Counted from the first letter of the stretch, positions 25,041-34,344 are shown. The stretch: DNA of 64,000 nucleotides from Phragmitibacter sp965284365 (GCA_965284365.1 OZ260079.1:3100001-3164000), one strand, 5' to 3'. A program made the numbers and translations. Notes: generated from the sequence alone by a model not told the origin.

Positions 25041-25889
25041 ATGCTGATCAAACCTGTGCTTCAGAACGGCGCTCTGCTGGCCGACGTGCATGCAGCATCC
25101 AATGGAGGTGACCGGCTTCACGTCTGGTGGTTGGGACAGAGCGGTTTCCTCATCAAATGCGCGGGGGAGTTTCTGCTCCTGGATCCCTACCTGTCGGACT
25201 CGCTCCACAAACGCCTTTCCAGAACCGATCGGCCCCATGCCCGCATGACCGATATCCCGCTCTCACCTGAGAAACTGGACATGGTCGGTGTGGCCCTGAG
25301 CAGTCATCAGTATGGCGACCACTTTGATGAAGACACGCTGCGCCCCCTGGCCACGGCGAGCGGGCAACTAAAACTGATTTTGCCCGAAGCAACGGTAGCG
25401 CAGGCTCGCCGGCGGTTGCCGAATGCAGCCATCGAATACATCCCGATGAATGACGGCCAGAGTCTTACGGTGGACGGTTGGGAGTTCACGGGCGTGGCCA
25501 GCGCGCATGGCGAGATCGAGAGGGATGACACTGGCCGCTGCCTCTATCTGGGCTATCTCATCCGGCGCAATGGCATCACGCTTTATCACGCCGGCAGCAC
25601 TCGCTGGCATGATGGACTGATAGAGCCCCTACGCCTGGCCCGCTGCGACCTGATGCTCCTGCCGATCAATGGCTACAAGCCGGAACGTCGCGTCCCCGGA
25701 AATCTCAATGGCATGGAAGCCGCCGCGCTGGCGAAAGCCTGTGGCGCGGGACTGGTGGTGCCGTGCCACTACGAGATGTTCAAGTATGACACGGACACCA
25801 CTGAGGAATTCGTGCGGGCTTGCGGGCGGCTCGATCAGGCGCATCATTTGATGCGGTGCGGGGGTCGCCTCACCATCGGGAAGCGATGA
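25041..25889 (+). CDS. Metallo-beta-lactamase fold protein, UlaG-like, altered ligands
   Basis: About 282 aa. The fold is clear: VWWLGQSGFLIKCAGEFLLLDPYLSD at the start and SSHQYGDHFDEDTL at the metal loop. The canonical HxHxDH motif reads H-Q-Y-G-D-H, losing the second His. The later UlaG-type GDT motif reads LYHAGSTRWHDG, with Ser in place of Asp. The third His region VVPCHYEMFKYDTD is kept. UlaG-like enzymes cleave lactones; with two ligands changed, this one may use one metal or have another role. The start at 25041 excludes a Gly/Arg-rich upstream reading. Confidence 0.78.
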   Translation: MLIKPVLQNGALLADVHAASNGGDRLHVWWLGQSGFLIKCAGEFLLLDPYLSDSLHKRLSRTDRPHARMTDIPLSPEKLDMVGVALSSHQYGDHFDEDTLRPLATASGQLKLILPEATVAQARRRLPNAAIEYIPMNDGQSLTVDGWEFTGVASAHGEIERDDTGRCLYLGYLIRRNGITLYHAGSTRWHDGLIEPLRLARCDLMLLPINGYKPERRVPGNLNGMEAAALAKACGAGLVVPCHYEMFKYDTDTTEEFVRACGRLDQAHHLMRCGGRLTIGKR

Positions 25890-25915
25890 TCAAAAGAGGA
25901 AGGCGGGGGAGCGTG

Positions 25916-27148
25916 ATGAAAACCTACATGAATCCTCGCCACCCATGCCCCTTTGTCTCCGCCGTTCTGCTAGGCGCCGCTTTCGCGTGGTTGGCTTTCC
26001 AGCCTTCCACTTTCGCCCAAACCAGCAGCCCGGCGGCCCTTGCAGACCAAGCCCCGAAAAACCCAGCGCTGATCCACTGGCAGGCAATCGCCATGCTGCC
26101 GGATCTCTCTGCGGATCAGAACAAGATCGTCAGTGAAACTCTCACCGGGAAACGGCATAGCGACGATGAGGCCGTGACGGGAATTCTCCGGCTGGCAGCT
26201 CCGTCTTTGAGCCGATGGCAGCGCGCTGCCGCGATGACCGAACCCTGCGAATGGGGCATCACACGGGAAGAAGGTCCGTTCGCACCCCTACCGCATCTGG
26301 CCAAATTGCAGATATTGACCCGTCTCGCCATGGTGCAGGCAGACATTGCCTTCCGCGCCAGCAAGATTCAGGAAGCGGTCAATTGGATGATGCTGGCACG
26401 CAGATCCGCGTATCAGTTGGGTTCCAGTGAAGGCCTGCTGGAAGTGCTGGCGGAATACGGGCTCGAAACGCAATGGTGCGACCTGGCAGCCCGTCATGTC
26501 CTGCGATTGGACAAGGCCGGGCGCTTATTCTGGCTGGAGCGAATGCAGACTTTGCCCGCCCGGCATGCCTTGGCTTTATGCGTGAGACGCGAGCAGGCCA
26601 CTTCCGATTGGCTGCAGCGCATGGTTCTGGGCATTGAAGCTCAACCGGAGTTGGAGAAGGAAGCGTTGGCCGGCATCGAAGCAGCACTTCGTGAAAAGGC
26701 CGCGGGCAATGACGCAGAGGAAGCGAAAGACGCGGCGAAAACCATGGCTTCCATTGATGAATGGAAAGGTATAGTGGCGGAGATCCGGCAGCTTTATGCC
26801 CGCATCGAAGCCGCCGCGACCAAACCTTGGGGTGAAGCAGCCGGTGACTGGCAATCCATCCGCAGCGATATCCAAAAGAGCCATCCCTTGGTGAAAAGCC
26901 GCTTCCCCGCATTCGAACAGTGCCGTCGCAAGGAACTTGAACTCCAGACCAAGCAGACCGTCCTGGAAGCCGTGCTCAAGGCCGAAATGTCGCAGCTACC
27001 ACCTAAAGAGGGAAGCTGGGAAACCGTCAAAGACTCCTTTTATGAGCGAGCCGTCATCGTGCGCCGCGAAAGCGGGGCAGGGGGCATCGTCATCGGCACA
27101 GCCGAGAAGATCAACGGCCGGGAGATTGCCCTGCGGTTTCTGCCTTAG
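25916..27148 (+). CDS. Hypothetical secreted helical protein
   Basis: 410 aa from an ATG preceded by a purine-rich stretch, with a signal peptide (FVSAVLLGAAFAWLAFQPSTFA). The mature part is mostly amphipathic helices, e.g. AKLQILTRLAMVQADIAFRASKIQEAVNWMMLARRSAYQLG and EAALREKAAGNDAEEAKDAAKTM. No catalytic motif is visible. The last 40 residues return to strands (RAVIVRRESGAGGIVIG, REIALRFLP). A TPR-like periplasmic scaffold is possible. It follows the MBL-fold gene by 26 bases, so they may be one transcript. I do not recognise a family. Confidence 0.6.
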   Translation: MKTYMNPRHPCPFVSAVLLGAAFAWLAFQPSTFAQTSSPAALADQAPKNPALIHWQAIAMLPDLSADQNKIVSETLTGKRHSDDEAVTGILRLAAPSLSRWQRAAAMTEPCEWGITREEGPFAPLPHLAKLQILTRLAMVQADIAFRASKIQEAVNWMMLARRSAYQLGSSEGLLEVLAEYGLETQWCDLAARHVLRLDKAGRLFWLERMQTLPARHALALCVRREQATSDWLQRMVLGIEAQPELEKEALAGIEAALREKAAGNDAEEAKDAAKTMASIDEWKGIVAEIRQLYARIEAAATKPWGEAAGDWQSIRSDIQKSHPLVKSRFPAFEQCRRKELELQTKQTVLEAVLKAEMSQLPPKEGSWETVKDSFYERAVIVRRESGAGGIVIGTAEKINGREIALRFLP

Positions 27149-27157
27149 AGCAGAATG

Positions 27158-27643
27158 CTAACGAGGAATACTTGGTGTAGTGCCGATTTCATACGCACTA
27201 CGATTTGCCTGAACTCTTTCGAAGGAAGGTGGACTACCATTCTGGTATTCGAAACGCTTTGAGGAAGCCTGGGTAGATTCTAGCAATCGCTTCATCGTAG
27301 GAGAGTCGACGTAAAATCGTGAAACAGGGTGCGTCAGCACTACATTGAGGCCTTGAGCCCTGACCAGACCTAAAAGCCATTCTTGAGAGCGGCGTGCTCC
27401 AACCTTTTTGCGGTACTGCTCAAAAACCTCGAAGAATCGATATATTTGAGGCTTAACGCCTTCATAACGGATCCAATCTACGCGCGGATCACCTACCATA
27501 GGAAGATTATCTTCGGTGGTCACCCTATCGTAGAGGCTTTCCAGTTCGCGTTCTTCAACGGCGATATCTGCCCGATTTAACTGACAGGAACAGCAAACGA
27601 TGAGAATTGCGTAGGTCAGGAGAGCGGAGGTCAGTCGGTTCAT
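27158..27643 (-). CDS. Predicted lipoprotein
   Basis: 161 aa. The signal reads LTSALLTYAILIVCCSC with a lipobox-like CCSC; the lipidated Cys is probably residue 20. The mature part is charged and helical (EERELESLYDRVTTED, YRFFEVFEQYRKKVGARRSQEWLLGLVRAQ). The base composition is visibly more AT-rich than its neighbours, consistent with later arrival or weak selection. No family recognised. It converges with the gene ending at 27148. Confidence 0.6.
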   Translation of the reverse strand: MNRLTSALLTYAILIVCCSCQLNRADIAVEERELESLYDRVTTEDNLPMVGDPRVDWIRYEGVKPQIYRFFEVFEQYRKKVGARRSQEWLLGLVRAQGLNVVLTHPVSRFYVDSPTMKRLLESTQASSKRFEYQNGSPPSFERVQANRSAYEIGTTPSIPR

Positions 27644-27673
27644 GATGGCGCCCGCCCCACTTTTACCTCCACA

Positions 27674-28729
27674 TCACCCCGCCACACACGCCGCATGGAT
27701 CTCCTCCATCAACGTGCGCAGGTCATACTGATACTTCCAGTCCGGGTAATGCGCCTGGAACTTCGATACATCGCTCACATACCAGATGTGATCGCCGATG
27801 CGGTTGTCCTCCTTATAGCTGAACTCCAGCTTTTTGCCGCTGATGTCTTCGCAGAGACGGATGGCCTCCAGCATGGAACAGTTGCTGTGGCGGGATCCGC
27901 CGATGTTATACACCTCGCCACTGCGCGGATTTTGGATGAACTTCCAGAATGCATCCACCAGGTCGTGGCTGTGAATGTTATCCCGCACCTGTTTGCCCTT
28001 GTAGCCAAAGACATTGTAGGGGCGACCCGTCACGGTGCACTTCATGAGGTAGGCCAGGAAACCATGCAGTTCCGCGCCTGCGTGCGCCGGACCGGTGAGA
28101 CAGCCGCCCCGGAAGACCCCGGTCTTCATCCCAAAATACTGTCCATACTCCTGCACCATCACGTCTGCCGCCACTTTGCTGGCGCCAAAGATGGAGTGCT
28201 TGCAGGCATCGATGCTCATGCTCTCGTCGATGCCTTTTTCATAAAATGGGTGGCTCTTGTCGATCTCCCAGCGGGTCTCCGTCTCAATAAGAGGGAGGCG
28301 ATTCGGAGTGTCGCCATACACCTTGTTCGTGCTGGTGAAGATGAAAACCGCCTCAGGGCAGTAAAGCCGGGTCGCCTCCAGCAGGTGCATGGTACCCACG
28401 GCATTCACGCCGAAATCGGTCAGCGGCTCCCGCGCAGCCCAGTCATGGGAAGGCTGCGCCGCAGTGTGTACGATGGCGCCAATCGCAAAGCCGTACTTCT
28501 TGAAAATCTCCTCCACCGACTCCCAACTCCGGATGTCGGCATGCTCGTGATTGTAGCGCTGGAGCTTTTGCAGGACGCGCAAAGTCTTTGCCGTCGAGGC
28601 TTCCTCACCGAAGAAATAGGCCCGCATGTCATTGTCCACCCCCACCACGGCCATGCCCTCTTTGTCGAGACGCTTACAGGTTTCAGATCCGATGAGGCCG
28701 CAGGAGCCGGTAACGAGGGCTAATTTCAT
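27674..28729 (-). CDS. CDP-paratose 2-epimerase-like extended SDR
   Basis: 351 aa NAD-dependent epimerase/dehydratase. The dinucleotide motif TGSCGLIGSETC is near the N-terminus with VGVDNDM ending the next strand. IVHTAAQPSHDWA and FIFTSTNKVYGDTPN are characteristic of the CDP-tyvelose/paratose epimerase branch. The usual YxxxK reads HSIFGASKVAAD, with Phe at the Tyr position. FRGGCLTGPAHAGAELHGFL is the substrate loop. It probably makes a nucleotide-activated sugar for surface polysaccharide. It is alone, with no other sugar-nucleotide genes nearby. Confidence 0.8.
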   Translation of the reverse strand: MKLALVTGSCGLIGSETCKRLDKEGMAVVGVDNDMRAYFFGEEASTAKTLRVLQKLQRYNHEHADIRSWESVEEIFKKYGFAIGAIVHTAAQPSHDWAAREPLTDFGVNAVGTMHLLEATRLYCPEAVFIFTSTNKVYGDTPNRLPLIETETRWEIDKSHPFYEKGIDESMSIDACKHSIFGASKVAADVMVQEYGQYFGMKTGVFRGGCLTGPAHAGAELHGFLAYLMKCTVTGRPYNVFGYKGKQVRDNIHSHDLVDAFWKFIQNPRSGEVYNIGGSRHSNCSMLEAIRLCEDISGKKLEFSYKEDNRIGDHIWYVSDVSKFQAHYPDWKYQYDLRTLMEEIHAACVAG

Positions 28730-28915
28730 GTGCGCGGTACGCTACGATTTTCCTTTGCCACCGCAAAGAATTTCTCTAGCGTCGCGCCTTGAATGGCAAG
28801 GGATAGCGGCCTGAGGCCGTAGTAGCTTCTCGCCCATTTTCCCTGCCTCGCGTCCACTCTCCGCCTTTTCGCGCGTCTTTATTACCCATTCTCTTCCCAT
28901 CGACTCTTCACTCGC

Positions 28916-29845
28916 ATGATCTTTCGCCTCCTGTTCTCCGCCGCTTTGGTATTCGGCTCTCTCTCAACGGTTTCTGCCACAGAATACCCTTTTCAGGACG
29001 GCGATCGCATCGTCCTGTTGGGTGGCACGATCATCGAGCGTGAGCAGAAGTACGGCTTCCTGGAAACGGGTCTGCAACTGGCCCAGCCCGGCAAAAAGAT
29101 CACCGTGCGAAACCTGGGCTGGAGCGGTGACACCGTATTTGGCCATGCACGCTCTTATTTCGGCCCTCCCACGGAGGGGCTGGAGCGTCTTTCCAAGCAT
29201 CTGGAACTACTGAAGCCGACCGTACTCATTACCTGCTACGGTGCCGACATGCCTTTTGAGGGCCTGATCAAGATGCCGGAATTCATCACTGCCTACCGCG
29301 CGCTGCTGGATCTGGCCCATGCGAAGTCGCCCAAGCTCCGCGTCATCATCGTCGCTCCACCGCCTTTTGAAAATCTCGGTGCGCCGCTCCCGGATCTGAC
29401 TGAAGCCAATGGGAAGCTGAGCGATATCCGTGATGCGCTGAAGGAACTCGCCGCTAAGCAATCCGCCACGTTTGTGGATAGCTTCGACCTCATGGGCGGC
29501 GCCCGCGCGGAGAAGCCCAAGAAGCCACTCACGGAAAATGGCCTGCATTACGCCGATGAAGGATACCAAATCTGGGCCACTGCGGTTATTGGTGCTCTGG
29601 GCCTACCAAAGCCAGACTTCGACACTACGGAAGCCACGACGCTCCGGAAGGCTGTCGTGAAAAAGGATTTCCTCTTCTTCAACCGCTGGCGTCCCGCGAA
29701 TGAAACCTACCTCTTCGGCTTCCGCAAACATGAGCAGGGTCAGAATGCCAAGGAGATGGAGCAGTTCGACACCATCGTGGAGGCTCAGGAGCAGGAGATC
29801 ACCAAGCTCAAGCAGGCCGTTTTGCAATCCAAACGCCTGCCTTAA
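28916..29845 (+). CDS. SGNH-fold secreted protein with altered block I
   Basis: 309 aa with a signal peptide (MIFRLLFSAALVFGSLSTVSA). Block I reads DRIVLLGGTIIEREQKYGFLE where GDS is expected, so the nucleophile Ser is replaced by Thr and Asp by Gly. Block II is NLGWSGDTVFG, block III is CYGADMPFEG instead of GxND/GTNN, and block V keeps ENGLHYADEGY (His). This matches SGNH proteins that sit beside PVC dehydrogenases, as here (64 bases upstream of the 1167-aa gene). The C-terminal helix (EQFDTIVEAQEQEITKLKQ) is a likely coiled coil. Confidence 0.8.
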   Translation: MIFRLLFSAALVFGSLSTVSATEYPFQDGDRIVLLGGTIIEREQKYGFLETGLQLAQPGKKITVRNLGWSGDTVFGHARSYFGPPTEGLERLSKHLELLKPTVLITCYGADMPFEGLIKMPEFITAYRALLDLAHAKSPKLRVIIVAPPPFENLGAPLPDLTEANGKLSDIRDALKELAAKQSATFVDSFDLMGGARAEKPKKPLTENGLHYADEGYQIWATAVIGALGLPKPDFDTTEATTLRKAVVKKDFLFFNRWRPANETYLFGFRKHEQGQNAKEMEQFDTIVEAQEQEITKLKQAVLQSKRLP

Positions 29846-29908
29846 CCGTCCCTTCCGCCCGCTGCTCACTCTGGCTCCCTATTCGAAATTTCTGCCCTTC
29901 GTCACCTC

Positions 29909-32900
29909 ATGTTTCGTCCCTCTCTTTTCCTTTCCTGTTTGGTTCTCGCCGGACAATTCTCCCTGGCTCTGGCCTCGCAGCCCGCCACGGTGGACGGCAT
30001 TCCCGATCCCTCTGTGGAGGCTGAGCAAAAAGCCTTCATCGTGCCAGAGGGCTATGAGCTGAACCTCTGGGCAGCGGAACCCCTCTTGCGGAAGCCCGTA
30101 CAGATGAACTGGGATGCACAGGGTCGCCTCTGGGTCGTCTGCAGCACGACCTATCCCCAGATCAAACCCGGTGAAGCCGCCATCGATGAGATCGTGGTGG
30201 TGGAAGACACGGACCGCGATGGCAAGGCCGACAAGTCCACCCTGTTTGCCGACAATCTGCACATCCCTACCGCGCTCATTCCGGCGGATGGCGGCTGTTA
30301 TGTGGCGAACTCCACCGAGATCCTTTTTCTCAAAGACACGGATGGCGACGGCAAGGCTGATGTCCGCAAAACCATGCTGAGCGGCTTCGGCACAGAGGAC
30401 ACGCATCACCTTATCCACACCTTCCGCTTCACGCCGGAGGGCATGATCAGCTTTAACCAGAGCATCTATATTCACAGCCATGTGGAGACGCCTTGGGGTG
30501 TGCGCCGTCTCATGGGTGGTGGCATCTGGAACTACCGTCCAGAACTGCGGAGACTGGATGTGGTCGCAAAGGGGCTTATCAATCCCTGGGGCACCGAATA
30601 TGACCGCTGGGGCCAATGCTTTGCCACGGATGGCGCAGGCAGTGAAGGGATAAACTATGTTTTCCCCGGCGCGGTCTTCGCCACCAGTCCCGGCGCGAAG
30701 CGCATCGTTAGAGGGCTAAATCCTGGCCAGCCAAAACAGTGCGGTCTGGACATCATCGAAGAACCACACTTCCCGGATGACTGGCAGGGGACTTTCGTAA
30801 CCTGTGACTTCCGCGGCAATCGCATCAACCGCTTCCAACTCACCGAAAGCGGCAGTGGGTATGTCAGCAAGCAGATGCCGGATGTGCTCGCCAGCACGCA
30901 TCGTGGGTTCCGCCCCATCGATGTGCGCACAGGTCCGGACGGCGCTTTGTATATTGCCGACTGGTTCAACCCGATCATTCAGCACGGTGAAGTGGACTTC
31001 CGTGATCCGCGTCGCGACCGCGTGCACGGTCGTATCTGGCGCCTCACGGCGAAAGGCCGTCCGCTCAGTGAGCCAGTGGATTTCGTCAAAGCCAAAGAGG
31101 GTGAACTCCTCGATCATCTGAAATCATCCCGCCGCTGGAACCGCACTTTCGCGAAGCGTGAACTCCGCGGTCGCGAGCCTCAGTTGGCCGCAGCCTCGGT
31201 CGATGAATGGGCCTTCGCTCTTCCTCCAGACGACCCAAACTATTGGCAAAATCTCCTCGAAGCCGCCTGGGCTCGCGAGTCGCAGAACGCGCCCGATGCT
31301 TTGCTGAATGAGAAGCTCCTTTCCTCCCCGGATGCGCGCGTGCGTGCAGCGGGATTGCGCTTGCTGTCCCATCATTTGGAGACGACGCCCAATGCCCTGA
31401 AGTCTCTTGAGAAAGCCATCTCGGATGAAAACGCGCAGGTGCGTCTCTGGGCGCTGTCCTGTCTGAATCTCCTGTCCAAAGCAGCCGCCATTCCTGTTGC
31501 GCTGCGTGTCCTGGACAAACCGATGGACGATAATCTGGACTTCCTGCTGGAACTCATGTGCCGCGAACAGGCGGATATCTGGCTGCCTAAAGTCTTGGCA
31601 GTATCCAATCTCCAACTCAAGCCCGCCAGTGCCACCGCGCCTCCGATCAAACCTGAAGTGAAGGACGCCTTTGCCGCTCTGCCTCCGAAGCACTTGGTCT
31701 ATGCTCTCCGCGCCAGCGGCAAACAGGAGGCGCTCCCCATTCTGCTATCATTACTCTCCCGCGGAAAACTGGATGAAACGGATCGCGCCTCCGTGCTGAT
31801 CATGGCGGGTGAAACAGCGACGCCTACGGAAGCTGCGGAGATGCTGCAACTCACCGAAGTGAAGTTGAAGATCGCCGGTGGCAGCGATGTGGAAATCCAG
31901 CAGTTGGTCGCTGCCCTCGTGCGTGCGGGTCAGCGGAAGGTCATTCCCGCTGCCTTGACCGAAGCGCAGATGCAGGGGCTGCTTACTTTCTCTGCGATCA
32001 TCCCCGGCGCAGCCGAACTGGCAGGCCTGTGGAAACAGGAAAGCAGCCGTGCGCAACTGGCCGCTTGGGCTTCTGACGCCGATACCGCAGCCGCGCTTCG
32101 CCAGGCTGCCGTGCGTGGTCTGACCTACCTTGGCGGTGCCGCCACGCGCGATCTATTCCAACAACTCGCAGCAGTTAACCAGCCCGCCGCGACCCGCGTG
32201 CTGGCGATTAATGGCCTCGCGGATCTCGCGCCGCCTATCGGTGCCCAGCAGGCTGTCGCCTTCCTCGCGGATACGAAGACCACTGAAGAAGCTCGCCCGG
32301 TGATTGAAGCATTCCTCAAGAACAAGAAGCTGCCTGCGATCCTCGCCAAGGAACTGGAAGGCAAGACCATCCCTGAGTCCGCTGCCATTGAAGGCATCCG
32401 CCTCGCCAGTAGCCGTGGCATGGCTAATCTCATTGAAGATGCGCTGCGCAAAGCCGGCAACGTGCGCCAGATGGACAAGCCGCTCACGCCTGAAGAACTG
32501 AAGGCCATGGTGGCCAAGGTGCAGCAGCTCGGTGATGCCGCGCGCGGTGAAAAACTCTACCGCCGCGTGCAGCTCCTTTGCATGACCTGCCACGCCATCG
32601 GCGAGACTGGCGGCCTCATCGGGCCGAACATGGTGTCACTCGGTTCCAGCGCACCCGTGGATTACATCATCGAGTCACTCCTGGAACCTTCCAAGAAGAT
32701 CAAGGAAGGCTACCACATGACCATGGTCACCACGAAGGATGGTCAGGTGGCTGCCGGGGCGATTGCCCAAGATACCGGTACGGAATTGCTCATCCGTGAT
32801 GCGGCCAACCAAGTCCATAAAGTCGTCAAAGCCAACATCGCCCAGAACATCATCAGCCCTGTCAGCATGATGCCCCCCGGCCTCACTGCCACATTGCGCG

Positions 32901-33412
32901 AGGATGAATTCCTGGATCTGGTCCGTTTCCTTTCCGAACTCGGTAGAGAAGGCAATTACAAGACCCCCGCCAACCGTTTCATCCGCACCTGGCGTGTCAT
33001 GGGCGCGATCAGTCAGCCGGACACAGACCACGTTCGCCACGTTGGCTTGTTTGCCCTCAATGACCGCAAGTATGCCTATCCCTGGGAAATGAAGTACAGC
33101 TTGGTGAATGGCAATCTGCCGCTCGATGAACTCCAGGCTCCCGCCAAAATGTATCCATGGTTCCCCAAGATCGCTCAGGCCGATCTGGAAATGGCATCCG
33201 CTGGCAAAGTGAAACTCAAACTCAGCACCGCAGCGAACGTGATCGTCACCATCGGTGAAAAGATCATTCAGGAAGTTCCTGACGTTCTGGAACTCGATCT
33301 GCCTGCCGGGAAATCCACCATCACCTTCGTCATCACCAAAGCCGCCGGCGACCTCGCCAGTTTCAGTGTGGAGATCCTGGATGGTCCGGCGAAGGTGGTG
33401 ACAGGGCCGTAG
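29909..33412 (+). CDS. PVC-type dehydrogenase with HEAT repeats and CxxCH haem domain
   Basis: 1167 aa, secreted (signal about 1-23). Residues about 40-380 form a beta-propeller/dehydrogenase domain: VPEGYELNLWAAEPLLRKPV, DTDRDGKADKSTLF (repeated as DTDGDGKADVRKTM) and GPDGALYIADWFNPIIQH. A long helical HEAT-repeat region spans about 420-860. The haem motif CMTCHAIGETGGLIGPN lies near residue 890, with the distal MMPPGL motif later. A beta-rich C-terminal domain closes the protein. These giant proteins are a hallmark of Planctomycetes and Verrucomicrobia and probably pass electrons from a sugar-like substrate. It forms a pair with the SGNH gene. Confidence 0.9.
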   Translation: MFRPSLFLSCLVLAGQFSLALASQPATVDGIPDPSVEAEQKAFIVPEGYELNLWAAEPLLRKPVQMNWDAQGRLWVVCSTTYPQIKPGEAAIDEIVVVEDTDRDGKADKSTLFADNLHIPTALIPADGGCYVANSTEILFLKDTDGDGKADVRKTMLSGFGTEDTHHLIHTFRFTPEGMISFNQSIYIHSHVETPWGVRRLMGGGIWNYRPELRRLDVVAKGLINPWGTEYDRWGQCFATDGAGSEGINYVFPGAVFATSPGAKRIVRGLNPGQPKQCGLDIIEEPHFPDDWQGTFVTCDFRGNRINRFQLTESGSGYVSKQMPDVLASTHRGFRPIDVRTGPDGALYIADWFNPIIQHGEVDFRDPRRDRVHGRIWRLTAKGRPLSEPVDFVKAKEGELLDHLKSSRRWNRTFAKRELRGREPQLAAASVDEWAFALPPDDPNYWQNLLEAAWARESQNAPDALLNEKLLSSPDARVRAAGLRLLSHHLETTPNALKSLEKAISDENAQVRLWALSCLNLLSKAAAIPVALRVLDKPMDDNLDFLLELMCREQADIWLPKVLAVSNLQLKPASATAPPIKPEVKDAFAALPPKHLVYALRASGKQEALPILLSLLSRGKLDETDRASVLIMAGETATPTEAAEMLQLTEVKLKIAGGSDVEIQQLVAALVRAGQRKVIPAALTEAQMQGLLTFSAIIPGAAELAGLWKQESSRAQLAAWASDADTAAALRQAAVRGLTYLGGAATRDLFQQLAAVNQPAATRVLAINGLADLAPPIGAQQAVAFLADTKTTEEARPVIEAFLKNKKLPAILAKELEGKTIPESAAIEGIRLASSRGMANLIEDALRKAGNVRQMDKPLTPEELKAMVAKVQQLGDAARGEKLYRRVQLLCMTCHAIGETGGLIGPNMVSLGSSAPVDYIIESLLEPSKKIKEGYHMTMVTTKDGQVAAGAIAQDTGTELLIRDAANQVHKVVKANIAQNIISPVSMMPPGLTATLREDEFLDLVRFLSELGREGNYKTPANRFIRTWRVMGAISQPDTDHVRHVGLFALNDRKYAYPWEMKYSLVNGNLPLDELQAPAKMYPWFPKIAQADLEMASAGKVKLKLSTAANVIVTIGEKIIQEVPDVLELDLPAGKSTITFVITKAAGDLASFSVEILDGPAKVVTGP

Positions 33413-33432
33413 GCAGTCGATTGCTTTGAGCC

Positions 33433-33534
33433 ACGGAGTGGCGACGGGAAGGTAGCCGGGGGTGAAAGGAGCGCAGCGACTGAAAACCCCCGGAACACTA
33501 CGATAAAGGTCGAAGCCCCGGCAGGGGTGCAGGA
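33433..33534. repeat. Intergenic hairpin repeat of the CCGGGGG type
   Basis: CCGGGGGT (33456-33463) pairs with ACCCCCGG (33486-33493), followed by a second stem CCCC/GGGG (33516-33527, GGCA loop). From memory, near-identical phrases (GTAGCCGGGGGTG..., CCCCGGCAGGGGTGC) are repeated across Verrucomicrobia and Planctomycetes genomes. One copy is here, between the dehydrogenase and the GNAT gene. Confidence 0.6.
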
Positions 33535-33563
33535 GAGTTTAATCGCTATCTTCGCAATTCTGT

Positions 33564-34052
33564 ATGGCCACCATCATTCGCCGAGCCGCCCCTGAGGACG
33601 CCAGCACTGTCTCCGGCATCCTCACGGAGGCCGCGCGCTGGCTCACTGAAACAGGCCGTCCGCTTTGGCGCGAAGACGAACTTCAACTCTCGAACATCAT
33701 CGGCGATGTTACGAGTGGTCAGTTCTTTATAGCTGAATGTGATGGCTCACCCGAAGGCGTCGTCCGTTTCCAACTGGAGGACGAACGATTCTGGCCGGAG
33801 GTTCCCGTCGGCGAATCGACCTATATCCATCGCCTCGCCGTGAGCCGTCAATTCGGCGGGTGTGGTATCGCCTCAGCGTTACTCGACTGGGCCGTAGGTC
33901 GCACTCGCGAACTCCATCGGACCTACCTCCGCCTCGACTGCGAGGCCACCCGTCCCAAACTCCGCGCGATTTACGCGAACTACGGGTTCCGCCACCACAG
34001 CGACCGCCAGGTGGGAGCGTATTTTGTGTCGCGGTATGAGTTTGTGGTATAA
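33564..34052 (+). CDS. GNAT-family N-acetyltransferase
   Basis: 162 aa. IIRRAAPEDASTVSGILTEAARWL is the GNAT first strand-helix. YIHRLAVSRQFGGCGIASALLDWAVGRTRE carries the acetyl-CoA pyrophosphate loop (Q/RxxGxG/A, here QFGGCGIA). LRLDCEATRPKLRAIYANYGFRHH is the final motif. The acceptor substrate cannot be read. It is cytosolic and monocistronic by spacing. Confidence 0.86.
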   Translation: MATIIRRAAPEDASTVSGILTEAARWLTETGRPLWREDELQLSNIIGDVTSGQFFIAECDGSPEGVVRFQLEDERFWPEVPVGESTYIHRLAVSRQFGGCGIASALLDWAVGRTRELHRTYLRLDCEATRPKLRAIYANYGFRHHSDRQVGAYFVSRYEFVV

Positions 34053-34062
34053 TGAAGTTAAT

Positions 34063-34302
34063 ATGCTTACCAGCGCGGGTCGATTTTTCGGCATCTATGC
34101 ATTGGTGACTGTGATCTCAGTCATGGTTATCGGGCTATTGGGTGACAAACCCGTAGAGCATACTTGGCGATGGGGGATCGTTGTCGCGATCCTTTCTATG
34201 ACCGTCCTTGAGTTCGCAGCGATGGCATGGGATCTTTTCAAGCAGCTATCCAGGAAGAGAGACACTGATCCTGCAAGACCGGAAAACAAGGCAGTCAAAT
34301 AG
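34063..34302 (+). CDS. Small two-helix membrane protein
   Basis: 79 aa from the ATG at 34063. Two hydrophobic helices are evident (FFGIYALVTVISVMVIGLLG and WGIVVAILSMTVLEFAAMAWDLF), followed by a basic, acidic tail (SRKRDTDPARPENK). It follows the GNAT gene by 10 bases, so it is probably co-transcribed. Unknown function. Confidence 0.5.
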   Translation: MLTSAGRFFGIYALVTVISVMVIGLLGDKPVEHTWRWGIVVAILSMTVLEFAAMAWDLFKQLSRKRDTDPARPENKAVK

Positions 34303-34344
34303 ACTGCTCATCAGTTCTCTAGACAAAGCCCTTCCAAGCCACCC

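Noticed and set aside
27695..28723. 342-codon plus-strand frame opposite the epimerase
   Set aside because: Mirror frame of a strong SDR; low similarity to anything and no start context.
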